Source: Promicromonospora soli
Lineage (GTDB): Bacteria > Actinomycetota > Actinomycetes > Actinomycetales > Cellulomonadaceae
Length of the DNA: 36,370 nucleotides
Assembly (NCBI RefSeq): GCF_014653785.1
Contig: NZ_BNAS01000008.1
Coordinates: 1 to 36,370, forward strand
Reading direction: 5' to 3'
This document shows positions 10,915 through 18,276 of this stretch, one piece after another (position 1 is the first letter of the stretch; the number at the start of each line of letters is the position of its first letter). The notes under the pieces are model-generated. The model searched no databases, was not told where the DNA came from, and saw only the letters and a program-made list of their open reading frames with translations. The position numbers and the translations under genes are program-made.

Positions 10915-11649
10915 TCACCCAGCCTGGTTGAACAGGGCGCGCTCGATCTGGTCGGGCGCGACATGCGTGGCTGACGTGGTGAGTTCATCGGCCCAACGCG
11001 CGAGTAGCTCGCAGTATGCGACGTAAGTGGCGGTGTACCAGTTCGCGCGCCGGGGCGGCAGGCTACTCCAGCCCGCGTGGTGGAGGCTTATTGCAACACG
11101 CTCATCGAGAATGACGCAGGGATGTGACGCTGCACCGTTCCCCGCGAAGTAGAGGTACTTGGTGAAGAACGACGGGCCTAGGTAGGGGATCGCGGCCTTC
11201 CCGGGCCGGATCAGCGTGCGGTACGCGTCAGCAGTGTTACCGGACCGTGCATGTTCCGCCGACTGCCGAAGCAGTGCGACGTTCGCTCGCGCCTCAGCCG
11301 GGTCGGCGAACGCGGCGATGCGTCGACCGTTGTTCCGGACCTTCGGCCCTGAGCCCCAGGCCAGGATGTGCCACAGCAGATTCAGGTAGGCGTCATCATC
11401 AGTATCTGGCCCGACTGCGGTGGCAAGGCCAAACAGCGACCCACGTGTCAGCTGAAGCTCACCGGAACCGTTCGGATCCGACGTGACACTGAACCGGCCG
11501 AGCCCAGAGTCAGTCAGCGTTCGGTTCCACCAGGGCAGGGCCAGCCTCGAAGCTGCCGGCCCGTGGCCGAGGATGTCGGTCTTCCGGTCGCTCACCGCAG
11601 CAGCGACGTCAGCAGGGAGTTGCAGGTCGGCGGGCGGAACGGGTGCCAT
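10915..11649 (-). CDS. OGG-fold DNA glycosylase-like protein
   Basis: This is a 244-residue protein of the family usually annotated '8-oxoguanine DNA glycosylase OGG fold protein'. The core reads AAIPYLGPSFFTKYLYFAG (residues 152-170) and then HPCVILDERVA (176-186). The first segment resembles the helix-hairpin-helix of OGG1. Lys164 and Asp182 are 18 residues apart, close to the 19-residue spacing of the OGG1 catalytic Lys249 and Asp268. This suggests an intact glycosylase/lyase active site, although the substrate is unknown. I chose the ATG at 11649, giving MAPVPPADLQ; an in-frame TTG at 11691 would add 14 poorly matching residues. The gene is convergent with the BREX-2 locus and divergent from the small membrane protein gene at 11722. 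Location suggests a defence-island accessory gene. Confidence 0.7.
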   Translation of the reverse strand: MAPVPPADLQLPADVAAAVSDRKTDILGHGPAASRLALPWWNRTLTDSGLGRFSVTSDPNGSGELQLTRGSLFGLATAVGPDTDDDAYLNLLWHILAWGSGPKVRNNGRRIAAFADPAEARANVALLRQSAEHARSGNTADAYRTLIRPGKAAIPYLGPSFFTKYLYFAGNGAASHPCVILDERVAISLHHAGWSSLPPRRANWYTATYVAYCELLARWADELTTSATHVAPDQIERALFNQAG

Positions 11650-11721
11650 CTCGCGACAGTAGTGGAACGACTCTTGTTCGCGCTTGCGCAAACCCTGGGC
11701 GCAAATGGGACGATGCCGCCT

Positions 11722-12243
11722 ATGTTAGACGCCCAGTACGTCACGGACCTAGTCGTAGCCATCGCGACCGTCGCCGCCGCAGTATTCGCAGGAGGGCAGG
11801 TGGGCGCGCTCTTGCGTCAACGACGGGCCGAACAACGGCTCGAAATCGAGGCCGTGTCGATCACGTGGCGCCCGACGCAGGCGCCGTATGAGGCCGGCCC
11901 CGACGGGAAGGCGCTCTGGAAGTTTGAGATCACCCTGGCGAACCCGGGCCGGATGCCGATCGACAACGTTCGTTGCGCTATCACCTTCGATCGCCCCATA
12001 GAGCGCAGGCACTGGGACCGTACCTTCGAGCCTCCGGCAACGTCGATCGAGCTCGGCCAAGCGGTGGTACTTGGCCAGTCGACCCGTGTCTGGGAGAGAA
12101 CTCTTCGGGCCGATTTCACGCCGGGCATCAGGTTGGATCACCGCATGTCGGCCACCATCATCTTCACCGACATGAATGGCGACGAGCAGACGAACAGGTG
12201 GCCTCGAGCCATCGCTGCACCGAGGCCTGCCGACCAGGATTAA
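11722..12243 (+). CDS. Hypothetical protein with one N-terminal membrane segment
   Basis: I do not recognise this 173-residue protein. Residues 7-30 (about DLVVAIATVAAAVFAGGQ) form a single hydrophobic segment followed by positively charged RQRRAEQR, so the bulk of the protein should face the cytoplasm. The remainder looks like a beta-rich domain with LANPGRMPIDNVRCAITFD, a pattern common in small single-pass proteins with an Ig-like domain. The ATG at 11722 is chosen because GGGAC at 11707-11711 is at a usable distance; an in-frame ATG at 11713 is also possible. It is divergent from the OGG-fold gene with 72 bases between start codons. Similar single-pass proteins occur near defence genes, but no function can be assigned. 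Confidence 0.6.
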   Translation: MLDAQYVTDLVVAIATVAAAVFAGGQVGALLRQRRAEQRLEIEAVSITWRPTQAPYEAGPDGKALWKFEITLANPGRMPIDNVRCAITFDRPIERRHWDRTFEPPATSIELGQAVVLGQSTRVWERTLRADFTPGIRLDHRMSATIIFTDMNGDEQTNRWPRAIAAPRPADQD

Positions 12244-12504
12244 GCACCGGATCAACCCACGCTGAGCAGTGCAGATAGACGCCCTAGTACTACAGCCGTA
12301 GATCGTGATCCTGGCCCGCGGTGATGCGTCGATAAGGCTCCCGGCGTGCCTCTCGACGGTGCCGTCCTCCTGTGCGCTGAGCAACCTGTCGCCAGCGCCT
12401 GGCTCTTCCCTTGTCACTGGACGCCTGCACGTGCGCGATCTGCTGGCGTTGTGTGCGCGGCCATGCCGATCTGCGACGGACTCTGACGCTCACGCGCTGG
12501 CCGG

Positions 12505-12933
12505 CTACCCCGAGTGCGCCTGGCGCCACGAGAGCTGCCCGACCTCAGCCTCGAAGGCAGGTCGGACATCGACCGTGTCGTAGATGATGTGGAGCTCGCT
12601 GATCTTCCCGTCCGATCCGAGCGTGGCCACGTCGACGACGTCGAACGGCGCCGCCGCGCCAGAGGGAAGGCGCCAGTCGAAGTGGAACCAGAAGCTCACC
12701 GTCGTCTGGCCGTCCTGGTTCTTGCCGCTCATCACAGACTTCAAAGTCAGGTTCGCCTGACTCGTGTCCGCGAACAGCTCCGAGTAGAAGTCCTGGGCTG
12801 GTCGGGGGCCGTAGAGCGGTGAGTGGACCACGCCATCGGCCGTGAAGAGACTGACCGCCAGCCCCACATCCGCGGCGCCGAGAGCACGAAGGTAGGTGGC
12901 TACGAGCTCATCCGCTGCCGTTTGCACGTCCAC
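12505..12933 (-). CDS. NTF2-like / SnoaL-like domain protein
   Basis: This protein of about 142 residues has the pattern of a nuclear transport factor 2-like fold: an N-terminal helix QTAADELVATYLRALGAADV, then the typical LFTADGVVHSPLYGP strand and a C-terminal strand pair ending SELHIIYDTVDVRPAF. Such proteins may be small hydrolases, isomerases or ligand carriers, and the family gives no specific function. The open frame extends to a GTG at 12999, but the extra 22 residues do not resemble the family, so the GTG at 12933 is preferred; GTG at 12927 is an alternative. It stands alone on the minus strand with 261 non-coding bases on its downstream side, in which I see nothing notable. Confidence 0.65.
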   Translation of the reverse strand: MDVQTAADELVATYLRALGAADVGLAVSLFTADGVVHSPLYGPRPAQDFYSELFADTSQANLTLKSVMSGKNQDGQTTVSFWFHFDWRLPSGAAAPFDVVDVATLGSDGKISELHIIYDTVDVRPAFEAEVGQLSWRQAHSG

Positions 12934-13330
12934 AAGGTAACTCAGCCTCGAATCAAGCTCCGGCGGGAGGCTCCATAGCCGGCTGCCATGGAACCGCACG
13001 CCCTAACGGCCGAACCGCTGTCCTGAGCTTGCGCCAGCACGCACGCACTGAACCAAAGCGATGCTCGCGCCAGAATCATCATCGACCCATTGCGACGGCC
13101 AGCGCGATTCGAGCCGCGCGGCGGACGCGACGGCGCACGGCGCTCCGGGGTGGTATCCGGATCCCGAGCGACCCCGTGGCGCATCGCTGGTGGGATGAGT
13201 CAGGTTCGCGGCTGCAACCGGGGCGGCCTACTGCCTGACCTGACCGAACGCCGAGGCGCGGTAGCTCGAATGGGCGCTCCGACGCCAGACACCCCTGGAT
13301 CAGGAGCGGCACGGAGCCTGGGCAGCTAGG
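12934..13330. other. Non-coding stretch with a degraded gene
   Basis: These roughly 400 bases between the NTF2-like gene start and the epimerase stop hold no intact gene. The only coding trace is a DUF2510-like motif split over two frames on the + strand at about 13118-13238. Other open frames are low-complexity Arg-rich readings of GC-rich DNA. Confidence 0.5.
13118..13238 (+). pseudogene. DUF2510-like remnant with a frameshift
   Basis: Reading from 13142 gives APGWYPDPERP, and reading from 13176 in a different frame gives VAHRWWDESGSRLQPG. Together these recreate the DUF2510 signature, normally PGWYPDP followed some ten residues later by RWWDG. The frames join at a run of four C at 13172-13175, where one extra base would explain the shift. 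No start codon with a ribosome site and no downstream domain is visible, so this is most likely a leftover of a small actinobacterial membrane-associated protein gene. A sequencing error at the C run could also explain the shift. Confidence 0.4.
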
Positions 13331-13915
13331 TCAGTCCTCCGGATCAGACAGGACGACAACGCCCGAAGCCGCCTCCAGCAGCGGGACCGTCCGCTGAGCG
13401 GCATCGCTCACGTGGATACGTGGGCGCGCGGGCGGCTCCGTCTCGTAGTACGTGCCAGGGCCGTAGAGCTGGCCATAACGAACCACGACGCCGCCCGCCT
13501 CCAGTACGGCGGCTTCGTGCCACTCGACGGCGTCGCTCGGTCCCGGCGGCGTCCAGGCAATCGACTGCGCCAGCACCCGCGCCCCACCCGCGGCTCGCGC
13601 CGCCGCGAGGAGGTTGGCCGTGCCCTCGGTGCGGATCCGCGAGTTCGCGGCAGCGCGCGCCGGGATCGCGGCGGGGTCGTCGGGCAGATCTGTGAGCTGA
13701 TGCATCACCAGGTCGGGTCGGGACGCGACGACGGCGGTGGTGAGCGCGTCGACGTCGTACACGTCCACGACGACCGGACTGCCGCCAGCCTCCTCGATCA
13801 TGCCTGCGCGCTCGGGGGAGCGCGTGGTCCCCGTGACGTCATGGCCGGCAGTGACGAGCAGAGGCAGCAACCGGGCCCCGATCACGCCAGTCGCACCGGC
13901 GAGGAAGATGCGCAC
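13331..13915 (-). CDS. NAD(P)-dependent epimerase/dehydratase-like protein, short form
   Basis: This 194-residue Rossmann protein starts with a GTG at 13915. Its N-terminus MRIFLAGATGVIGARLLP has the nucleotide-binding GATGVIG motif of extended short-chain dehydrogenases. Later segments VRYGQLYGPGTYYE and RIHVSDAAQRTVPLL are typical of the substrate-side half of the same family. The classical YxxxK pair is not evident. It is about 50-80 residues shorter than common relatives, with the shortening spread over the C-terminal half, so it may be an atypical or partly degraded member. Substrate unknown. It is divergent from the DedA gene at 14059. Confidence 0.7.
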   Translation of the reverse strand: MRIFLAGATGVIGARLLPLLVTAGHDVTGTTRSPERAGMIEEAGGSPVVVDVYDVDALTTAVVASRPDLVMHQLTDLPDDPAAIPARAAANSRIRTEGTANLLAAARAAGGARVLAQSIAWTPPGPSDAVEWHEAAVLEAGGVVVRYGQLYGPGTYYETEPPARPRIHVSDAAQRTVPLLEAASGVVVLSDPED

Positions 13916-14058
13916 CGGAGCAACCTATGGGCTGGTCACATCACGGGCAAAGCCCGAACCGGGTAGGTCAACCGTCCAGCGGGTCACCCGGCGCACCCCC
14001 ACAACCAGGACGGATGAGCTCAGCGCGCCCGCAGCCGCGGCCGCATAGCGTAGTGGGC

Positions 14059-14712
14059 ATGACGACACAGAGCCTCGCCACCACCGTCGCCGACTGGGCC
14101 ATCGGCCTCATGGAGACGCTCGGCGCACCGGGCGCAGGCGTTGCGATCGCCCTGGAGAACCTGTTCCCGCCCCTGCCGAGCGAGGTGATCCTGCCCCTGG
14201 CCGGCTTCACCGCGGCGCAGGGCAGCCTCGTGCTCTGGCACGTCCTCGTGTGGACGACGGCGGGCTCCGTGGTCGGCGCGGTCCTCCTGTACGGGCTGGG
14301 GGCGTGGCTGGGGCGCGTCCGGCTGCGCAACATCGTGGACCGAATGCCGCTGGTGAAGCTGGAGGACGTCGACAAGGCCGAGGCCTGGTTCACGCGGTAC
14401 GGCAGCTGGGCGGTGCTCATCGGCCGGCTCATCCCGATCGTGCGCAGCCTCATCTCGATCCCCGCCGGCGTCGAGCGGATGCCGCTGGGGCGCTTCCTCG
14501 CCTTCACGACGCTCGGCTCCGCCGTGTGGAACACGCTGCTCGTCGGCGCCGGGTACCTGCTGGGGGAGCAGTGGCACATCGTCGAGCAGAGCGTCGGGGT
14601 GTTCCAGAGGGCAGTGATCCTCGCGATCGTCGTCCTGGTGGCGTGGTGGCTCGTGCGGGCTCTGCGCGGCCGCCAGGACCAGGACACGCCGCGGCACGTG
14701 CGCAAGCGCTGA
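14059..14712 (+). CDS. DedA family membrane protein
   Basis: This 217-residue integral membrane protein matches the DedA (SNARE-associated/VTT) family. The N-terminal segment LENLFPPLPSEVILPLAG has the conserved acidic and proline-rich re-entrant region, and RLIPIVRSLISIPAGVERM is the second family signature with its key Arg residues. About four to five hydrophobic segments are present, and the tail is basic. DedA proteins are thought to move lipid carriers such as undecaprenyl phosphate or phospholipids across the membrane and to support envelope homeostasis. The ATG at 14059 lies nine bases after TAGCGT with no Shine-Dalgarno, so it could be a leaderless transcript. The stop is three bases from the convergent TetR-type gene. 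Confidence 0.85.
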   Translation: MTTQSLATTVADWAIGLMETLGAPGAGVAIALENLFPPLPSEVILPLAGFTAAQGSLVLWHVLVWTTAGSVVGAVLLYGLGAWLGRVRLRNIVDRMPLVKLEDVDKAEAWFTRYGSWAVLIGRLIPIVRSLISIPAGVERMPLGRFLAFTTLGSAVWNTLLVGAGYLLGEQWHIVEQSVGVFQRAVILAIVVLVAWWLVRALRGRQDQDTPRHVRKR

Positions 14713-14715
14713 GAA

Positions 14716-15342
14716 TTAGCCGCCCGACGTGTACTGGCGCACCGATACCTCCAGGCCGTCGGCGATCATCGTCAGCGCCTCCCCGAAATCCCCGTCTTCC
14801 GCCGGCTGCGCGCTCGCGTCCTCCGGGTTCAGTGACGTGGCCTCGGGCAGCAGCCCGAACGAGTCTGCGGTCAGGCGCTGCTGCTCATGGAACGTGTACC
14901 CGACGACGAAGTGCATGACGGCCTCCGCGGCAACCCGCGACAGCGAGTCCGGCACCCCGTCGCGGCGGGTGACCGCCATCAGCTGCGGCCGGATCGGCGA
15001 GTCGACGAGCCCGAGTGCGAGCGAGCTCGACACCAGCTCGGCGGCGTCGCGATAGGCGAGAAGGCACTCGCGCAGGCGTGCGCCCAGCTGGCGGACGGCC
15101 TCGGACACGGTCATCTCCTCGACGCGCACGTCGTCCATGGGCGCGAGAATCCGCGCACTGACCGCGGCGAGCAGCGTCTGCTTGTTCGGGAAGTGCCAGT
15201 ACAGGGCACTCGCCTGCACCTCGAGGGCCGTGGCGATATGGCGCATCGTCAGGTCGGGCAGCCCGTACTCGTCCAGGAGGCGGAGGGCCATCTCGGACAC
15301 GTCGTCGCGGCTGTGCCGCCGTCCGTTTGGGGATCCGCTCAT
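14716..15342 (-). CDS. bioQ: TetR-family repressor, BioQ-like biotin regulator
   Basis: This 208-residue protein has a TetR-type DNA-binding domain at the N-terminus (MALRLLDEYGLPDLTMRHIA, then SALYWHFPNKQTLL at residues 46-59). The C-terminal ligand or dimerisation part is typical of TetR proteins of the AcrR/TetR_C class. It is divergent from bioY, with 54 bases between starts, and two copies of GAACACCGTT[C/A] lie in that space. These resemble the BioQ box TGAAC-N3-GTTAC that I recall from Corynebacterium. I therefore infer that this is BioQ, the actinobacterial repressor that controls biotin genes and uses BirA-made biotinoyl-AMP as an indirect signal. A CATACT six bases before the ATG suggests a leaderless, autoregulated transcript. 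Confidence 0.72.
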   Translation of the reverse strand: MSGSPNGRRHSRDDVSEMALRLLDEYGLPDLTMRHIATALEVQASALYWHFPNKQTLLAAVSARILAPMDDVRVEEMTVSEAVRQLGARLRECLLAYRDAAELVSSSLALGLVDSPIRPQLMAVTRRDGVPDSLSRVAAEAVMHFVVGYTFHEQQRLTADSFGLLPEATSLNPEDASAQPAEDGDFGEALTMIADGLEVSVRQYTSGG

Positions 15343-15348
15343 CGCCCC

Positions 15349-15390
15349 AGTATGGTGCAGAACACCGTTCAGGTGAACACCGTTAAGGAG
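15349..15390. promoter_or_regulatory. Divergent bioQ/bioY promoter with two BioQ-like boxes
   Basis: Box 1 is GAACACCGTTC at 15360-15370 and box 2 is GAACACCGTTA at 15375-15385, each with GAAC and GTT[C/A] arms around ACC. They are 15 bases apart, so they fall on roughly the same helix face with a further half-turn offset. TATGGT at 15351-15356 is a plausible -10 box for bioY, which puts the start point inside box 1. The reverse strand gives CATACT at 15354-15349, a -10 box six bases from the bioQ ATG. The ribosome site of bioY, AAGGAG at 15385-15390, overlaps the end of box 2. Binding at the boxes should repress both genes. Confidence 0.65.
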
Positions 15391-15396
15391 AAGCTA

Positions 15397-16026
15397 GTGC
15401 GAGACGATCACGGACCACAGCGAAGAGGGCTCGACGCGACCGACCTGGCCCGCGTGGCCGTGTTCGCCGCTCTGGTCGCCGCCCTCGGCCTGCCGGGCAG
15501 CTTCAGCGTCTTCGGCGGCGTGCCGATCACGGCGCAGACCTTCGGGGTCATGCTCGCCGGCGCGATTCTCGGACCGCGACTCGGGGCGCTCTCCATGGTC
15601 GCGCTGCTCGCCCTCACCGCAGCGGGGCTTCCTCTGCTGGCAGGCGGCCGCGGCGGGATCAGCGTCTTCGTCGGACCGTCCGCCGGCTATCTGATCGGCT
15701 GGATCGCGGGGGCGTTCGTCATCGGGCTGATCGTGCACTCGTCCGCTCGCAAGCCGGCGGCGTGGAGAACGGCGCTCGCCATGCTCGTCGGTGGAGTCCT
15801 CGTGATCTATGCCTTCGGCATCCCCGTCCAGAGCGTGGTCACCCGGCTGTCGCTCGCGCAGACGGCGATGGCCAGCCTCGTGTTCATCCCCGGCGACCTG
15901 GTGAAGGCTGTACTGGCGACGCTCACCGTCAGCACGCTCCTGCGCGCGTATCCCCGCGCGTTCCGGCGGACGTGGCGCTCGAGCGAACGCCAGGAGGTCG
16001 ACGCCCCGACACCGCCGGCCGGATGA
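15397..16026 (+). CDS. bioY: Biotin ECF transporter S component BioY
   Basis: This 209-residue integral membrane protein is the substrate-binding unit of the biotin ECF transporter. FSVFGGVPITAQTFGVMLAGAILG near residues 36-60 and GGRGGISVFVGPSAGYLIG (about 86-104) are BioY signatures; the second segment helps to form the biotin site. Six hydrophobic helices are visible. The GTG at 15397 has AAGGAG six bases upstream, so the longer open frame to the left is not coding. The stop overlaps the next start (ATGA at 16023-16026). Expression should be controlled by the BioQ-like boxes just upstream. Together with bioM and bioN in the same operon it makes a complete dedicated biotin importer. Confidence 0.9.
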   Translation: MRDDHGPQRRGLDATDLARVAVFAALVAALGLPGSFSVFGGVPITAQTFGVMLAGAILGPRLGALSMVALLALTAAGLPLLAGGRGGISVFVGPSAGYLIGWIAGAFVIGLIVHSSARKPAAWRTALAMLVGGVLVIYAFGIPVQSVVTRLSLAQTAMASLVFIPGDLVKAVLATLTVSTLLRAYPRAFRRTWRSSERQEVDAPTPPAG

Positions 16027-17159
16027 CACCGCGCATCGTCGTCGTGTACGGCGCCGCGCACGAGGTGGTCGACCACGTTCGCGCGGTGCGCGCCGCGGGC
16101 GACATCCCGCTCGTCGGCGACGGACGCTGGCCCGCGGCGCAACGGGAAGCAGTGCACGATCTTGTCCGCGACGCGCGCCCGCCGCTCGGCGCGGCCTGGG
16201 CGTCGCTCACCTCCGGGAGCAGCGGCACGCCACGTGTCGTGCTGCGCACGGCCGCATCCTGGGAGCAGTCGTTTCCCGCCGTCTCCGCGCTCCTGGACCA
16301 CCCCGCCGCGGCCGAACGGGTGGTCGCCCTGCCCGCGCCGCCGTCGTCCTCGCTCACCCTGTTCTCCGTGGCGCACGCACTGAGCGGCGGCCCGCGTCCC
16401 GTGTTCCCGGGGCACGACGGGAGCCTCGCGGAGGCCACCTCGTTCCATGGAACACCGCAGGCGCTGCGCGCACTGCTCGACAGTGGAAAGCTCCCGCGCG
16501 TGCAGACGGCGCTCGTCGGCGGCTCCCGTCTGGACGAGGGTGTGCGTGCGCACGCCGAATCCAGAGGTATCCGGGTGATCGCCTACTACGGCGCGGCGGA
16601 GCTCTCGTTCGTGGCCGTCGACGACGGCACCGGCCTGCGCCCCTTCCCCGGGGTGGACCTCGACGTGCGCCACGGCGAGCTGTGGGTGCGATCCCCATTC
16701 GCGGCCCTCGGTTACCTGGGGGACGGCGGACCTCTTCGAACCGACGGGGCCTGGGCGACGGTCGGCGATCTCGCCGAGCTCGAGACCGGGACCGATACCA
16801 GGACGCTGCGGCTGCGCGGTCGCGCGGACGGCGCCATCATCACTGCTTCGGCAACGGTGATCCCCGAGGAGGTCGAAGCCGAGCTCCGTCAGATCCCCGC
16901 GATCGCGGACGCCGTCGTCTTCGGATACCCCGCAGCAGGTGTCGGAGCCCTCGTCGCCGCGATGCTGGAACCGGCTCCCGGTTCTCCCAAGATCACCACG
17001 GGCTCGCTGCGCAGCATCGTGTCCGCCCGACTGGGCCCAGCACACCGGCCCCGGATCTGGTTCACGGGGGAGCTGCCGCGCACTGCGTCGGGAAAGCCAG
17101 CTCGGGCCGAGGTCGTCCGCCGCGCGCTCGCCGGGGAGGTGAGCAGGGTTGCCGGATGA
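16023..17159 (+). CDS. AMP-forming acyl-CoA ligase of the biotin operon (YhfT-like)
   Basis: This 378-residue protein is a compact member of the acyl/aryl-CoA synthetase superfamily. The core motifs are all present: SLTSGSSGTPRVVL (ATP phosphate loop), YYGAAELSFV (the YGxxE motif), VGDLAEL, GRADGAIITASATVIPEEVE (hinge and C-terminal subdomain) and PRTASGKPAR with the catalytic Lys. It is about 130 residues shorter than typical members, like MenE-type ligases, because the N-terminal part is reduced. It lies between bioY and a thiolase gene. I recall that Bacillus subtilis has a biotin-regulated operon yhfU-yhfT-yhfS with the same three functions. By analogy it may activate a biotin precursor such as pimelate or a related fatty acid; this is inference. 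The start overlaps the bioY stop by four bases. Confidence 0.8.
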   Translation: MTPRIVVVYGAAHEVVDHVRAVRAAGDIPLVGDGRWPAAQREAVHDLVRDARPPLGAAWASLTSGSSGTPRVVLRTAASWEQSFPAVSALLDHPAAAERVVALPAPPSSSLTLFSVAHALSGGPRPVFPGHDGSLAEATSFHGTPQALRALLDSGKLPRVQTALVGGSRLDEGVRAHAESRGIRVIAYYGAAELSFVAVDDGTGLRPFPGVDLDVRHGELWVRSPFAALGYLGDGGPLRTDGAWATVGDLAELETGTDTRTLRLRGRADGAIITASATVIPEEVEAELRQIPAIADAVVFGYPAAGVGALVAAMLEPAPGSPKITTGSLRSIVSARLGPAHRPRIWFTGELPRTASGKPARAEVVRRALAGEVSRVAG

Positions 17160-18276
17160 GGCGGTCATCATCGCTGCCCGCCGAACGCCGGTCGGGACCC
17201 GCGGGCGGGCACTGGCGTCCCTGAACGTCGAGCAGCTCGCCGCACCCGTCATCCGTGCCGTGCGCGACGACGCCGAGGCCGCGGCCGGGCGCGGGCTCGC
17301 GGTCGCCGACGTCGTGCTCGGCAACTGCATGGGCCCCGGCGGCAACCCGGGCCGTGTCTCCGCACTGGCGGCCGGGCTGGGTGTCGAGGTCACAGGCGCG
17401 ACCGTGGACCGGCAGTGCGGCAGCGGCCTCGCCGCCGTGCTCGACGCTGCGACGGCGATCCGTGCCGGGGACGACCGTCCGCGGATCGCCGGCGGCGTCG
17501 AGAGCGCGTCAACGGCTCCGGTCCGGTCCGTCGACGGCGTGCGATACGACCGTGCCGCGTTCACCCCGCAGGGGTGGCCCGACCCGGACATGGTGCAGGC
17601 CGCTGAGGACTTGGCCACTGTCGACGGCATCAGCAGGGAACGGCAGGACGCGCACGCCGCACGCAGCCATCGCCGGGCGCGCACCGCCCGCGACGCGGGG
17701 CGGTTCGCGGCCGAGCTCGTCCCGGTGGCAGGACTGACCGCCGACGACTCCATCGGGGTAGCCGAGCGGTTGTTGTCCCGGCTGCCTGTCCTGTTCGCGG
17801 GCGGCACTCTCACCGCCGGAACGGCCACGCGCATCAGCGACGGAGCCGCGGCGGTCGCCGTTGTGCCGCGCCGGCTCGCGGGCCACGCACCGGGCCTTGC
17901 CGTTCGGGGGCATGCTGTGGTCGGCTGCGATCCGGCACTGCCTGGAGTCGGGGCAGCGCCGGCCGTGCAGGCGGCCCTCGACCTCGCTGGAGTCGACATC
18001 CGCGACGTTGCGGCGTTCGAGATCGTCGAGGCGTTCGCGTCCCAGTCGTTGGCCGTGCTCGGCCGCCTCGGCATCGACGACGACGACGCGCGCGTGTGCG
18101 CCGACGGCGGAGCTCTGGCTCTGGGCCATCCGTGGGGCGCGAGCGGCGCGATCAGCGTGGTGCGACTGTTCGGGCGGCTCGTCCGTGCAGGTGCACCCGC
18201 TGGGACGTTCGGTGTTGCGGCAGCGTCCGTGGGCGGCGGAATGGGCGTCGCGGCGGTTGTCGAGGTGATCCGATGA
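17149..18276 (+). CDS. Thiolase-like protein of the biotin operon (YhfS-like), altered active site
   Basis: This 375-residue protein has the thiolase fold with the nucleophile Cys90 in DRQCGSGLAA and His327 in GHPWGASGA. Two usual active-site residues are changed. The NEAF motif reads VEAF (Val293 in place of Asn), and the second catalytic Cys, normally in CxGGGxG near the C-terminus, is Ser360 in SVGGGMG. An acyl transfer step at Cys90 may still work, but normal condensation or thiolysis would be impaired. The start is TTG at 17149, nine bases after GGGGAGG, overlapping the ligase gene by 11 bases. The 3' end overlaps bioM by four bases (ATGA). With the ligase it probably acts on an acyl-CoA linked to biotin supply; the exact reaction is unknown. 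Confidence 0.8.
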   Translation: MPDEAVIIAARRTPVGTRGRALASLNVEQLAAPVIRAVRDDAEAAAGRGLAVADVVLGNCMGPGGNPGRVSALAAGLGVEVTGATVDRQCGSGLAAVLDAATAIRAGDDRPRIAGGVESASTAPVRSVDGVRYDRAAFTPQGWPDPDMVQAAEDLATVDGISRERQDAHAARSHRRARTARDAGRFAAELVPVAGLTADDSIGVAERLLSRLPVLFAGGTLTAGTATRISDGAAAVAVVPRRLAGHAPGLAVRGHAVVGCDPALPGVGAAPAVQAALDLAGVDIRDVAAFEIVEAFASQSLAVLGRLGIDDDDARVCADGGALALGHPWGASGAISVVRLFGRLVRAGAPAGTFGVAAASVGGGMGVAAVVEVIR

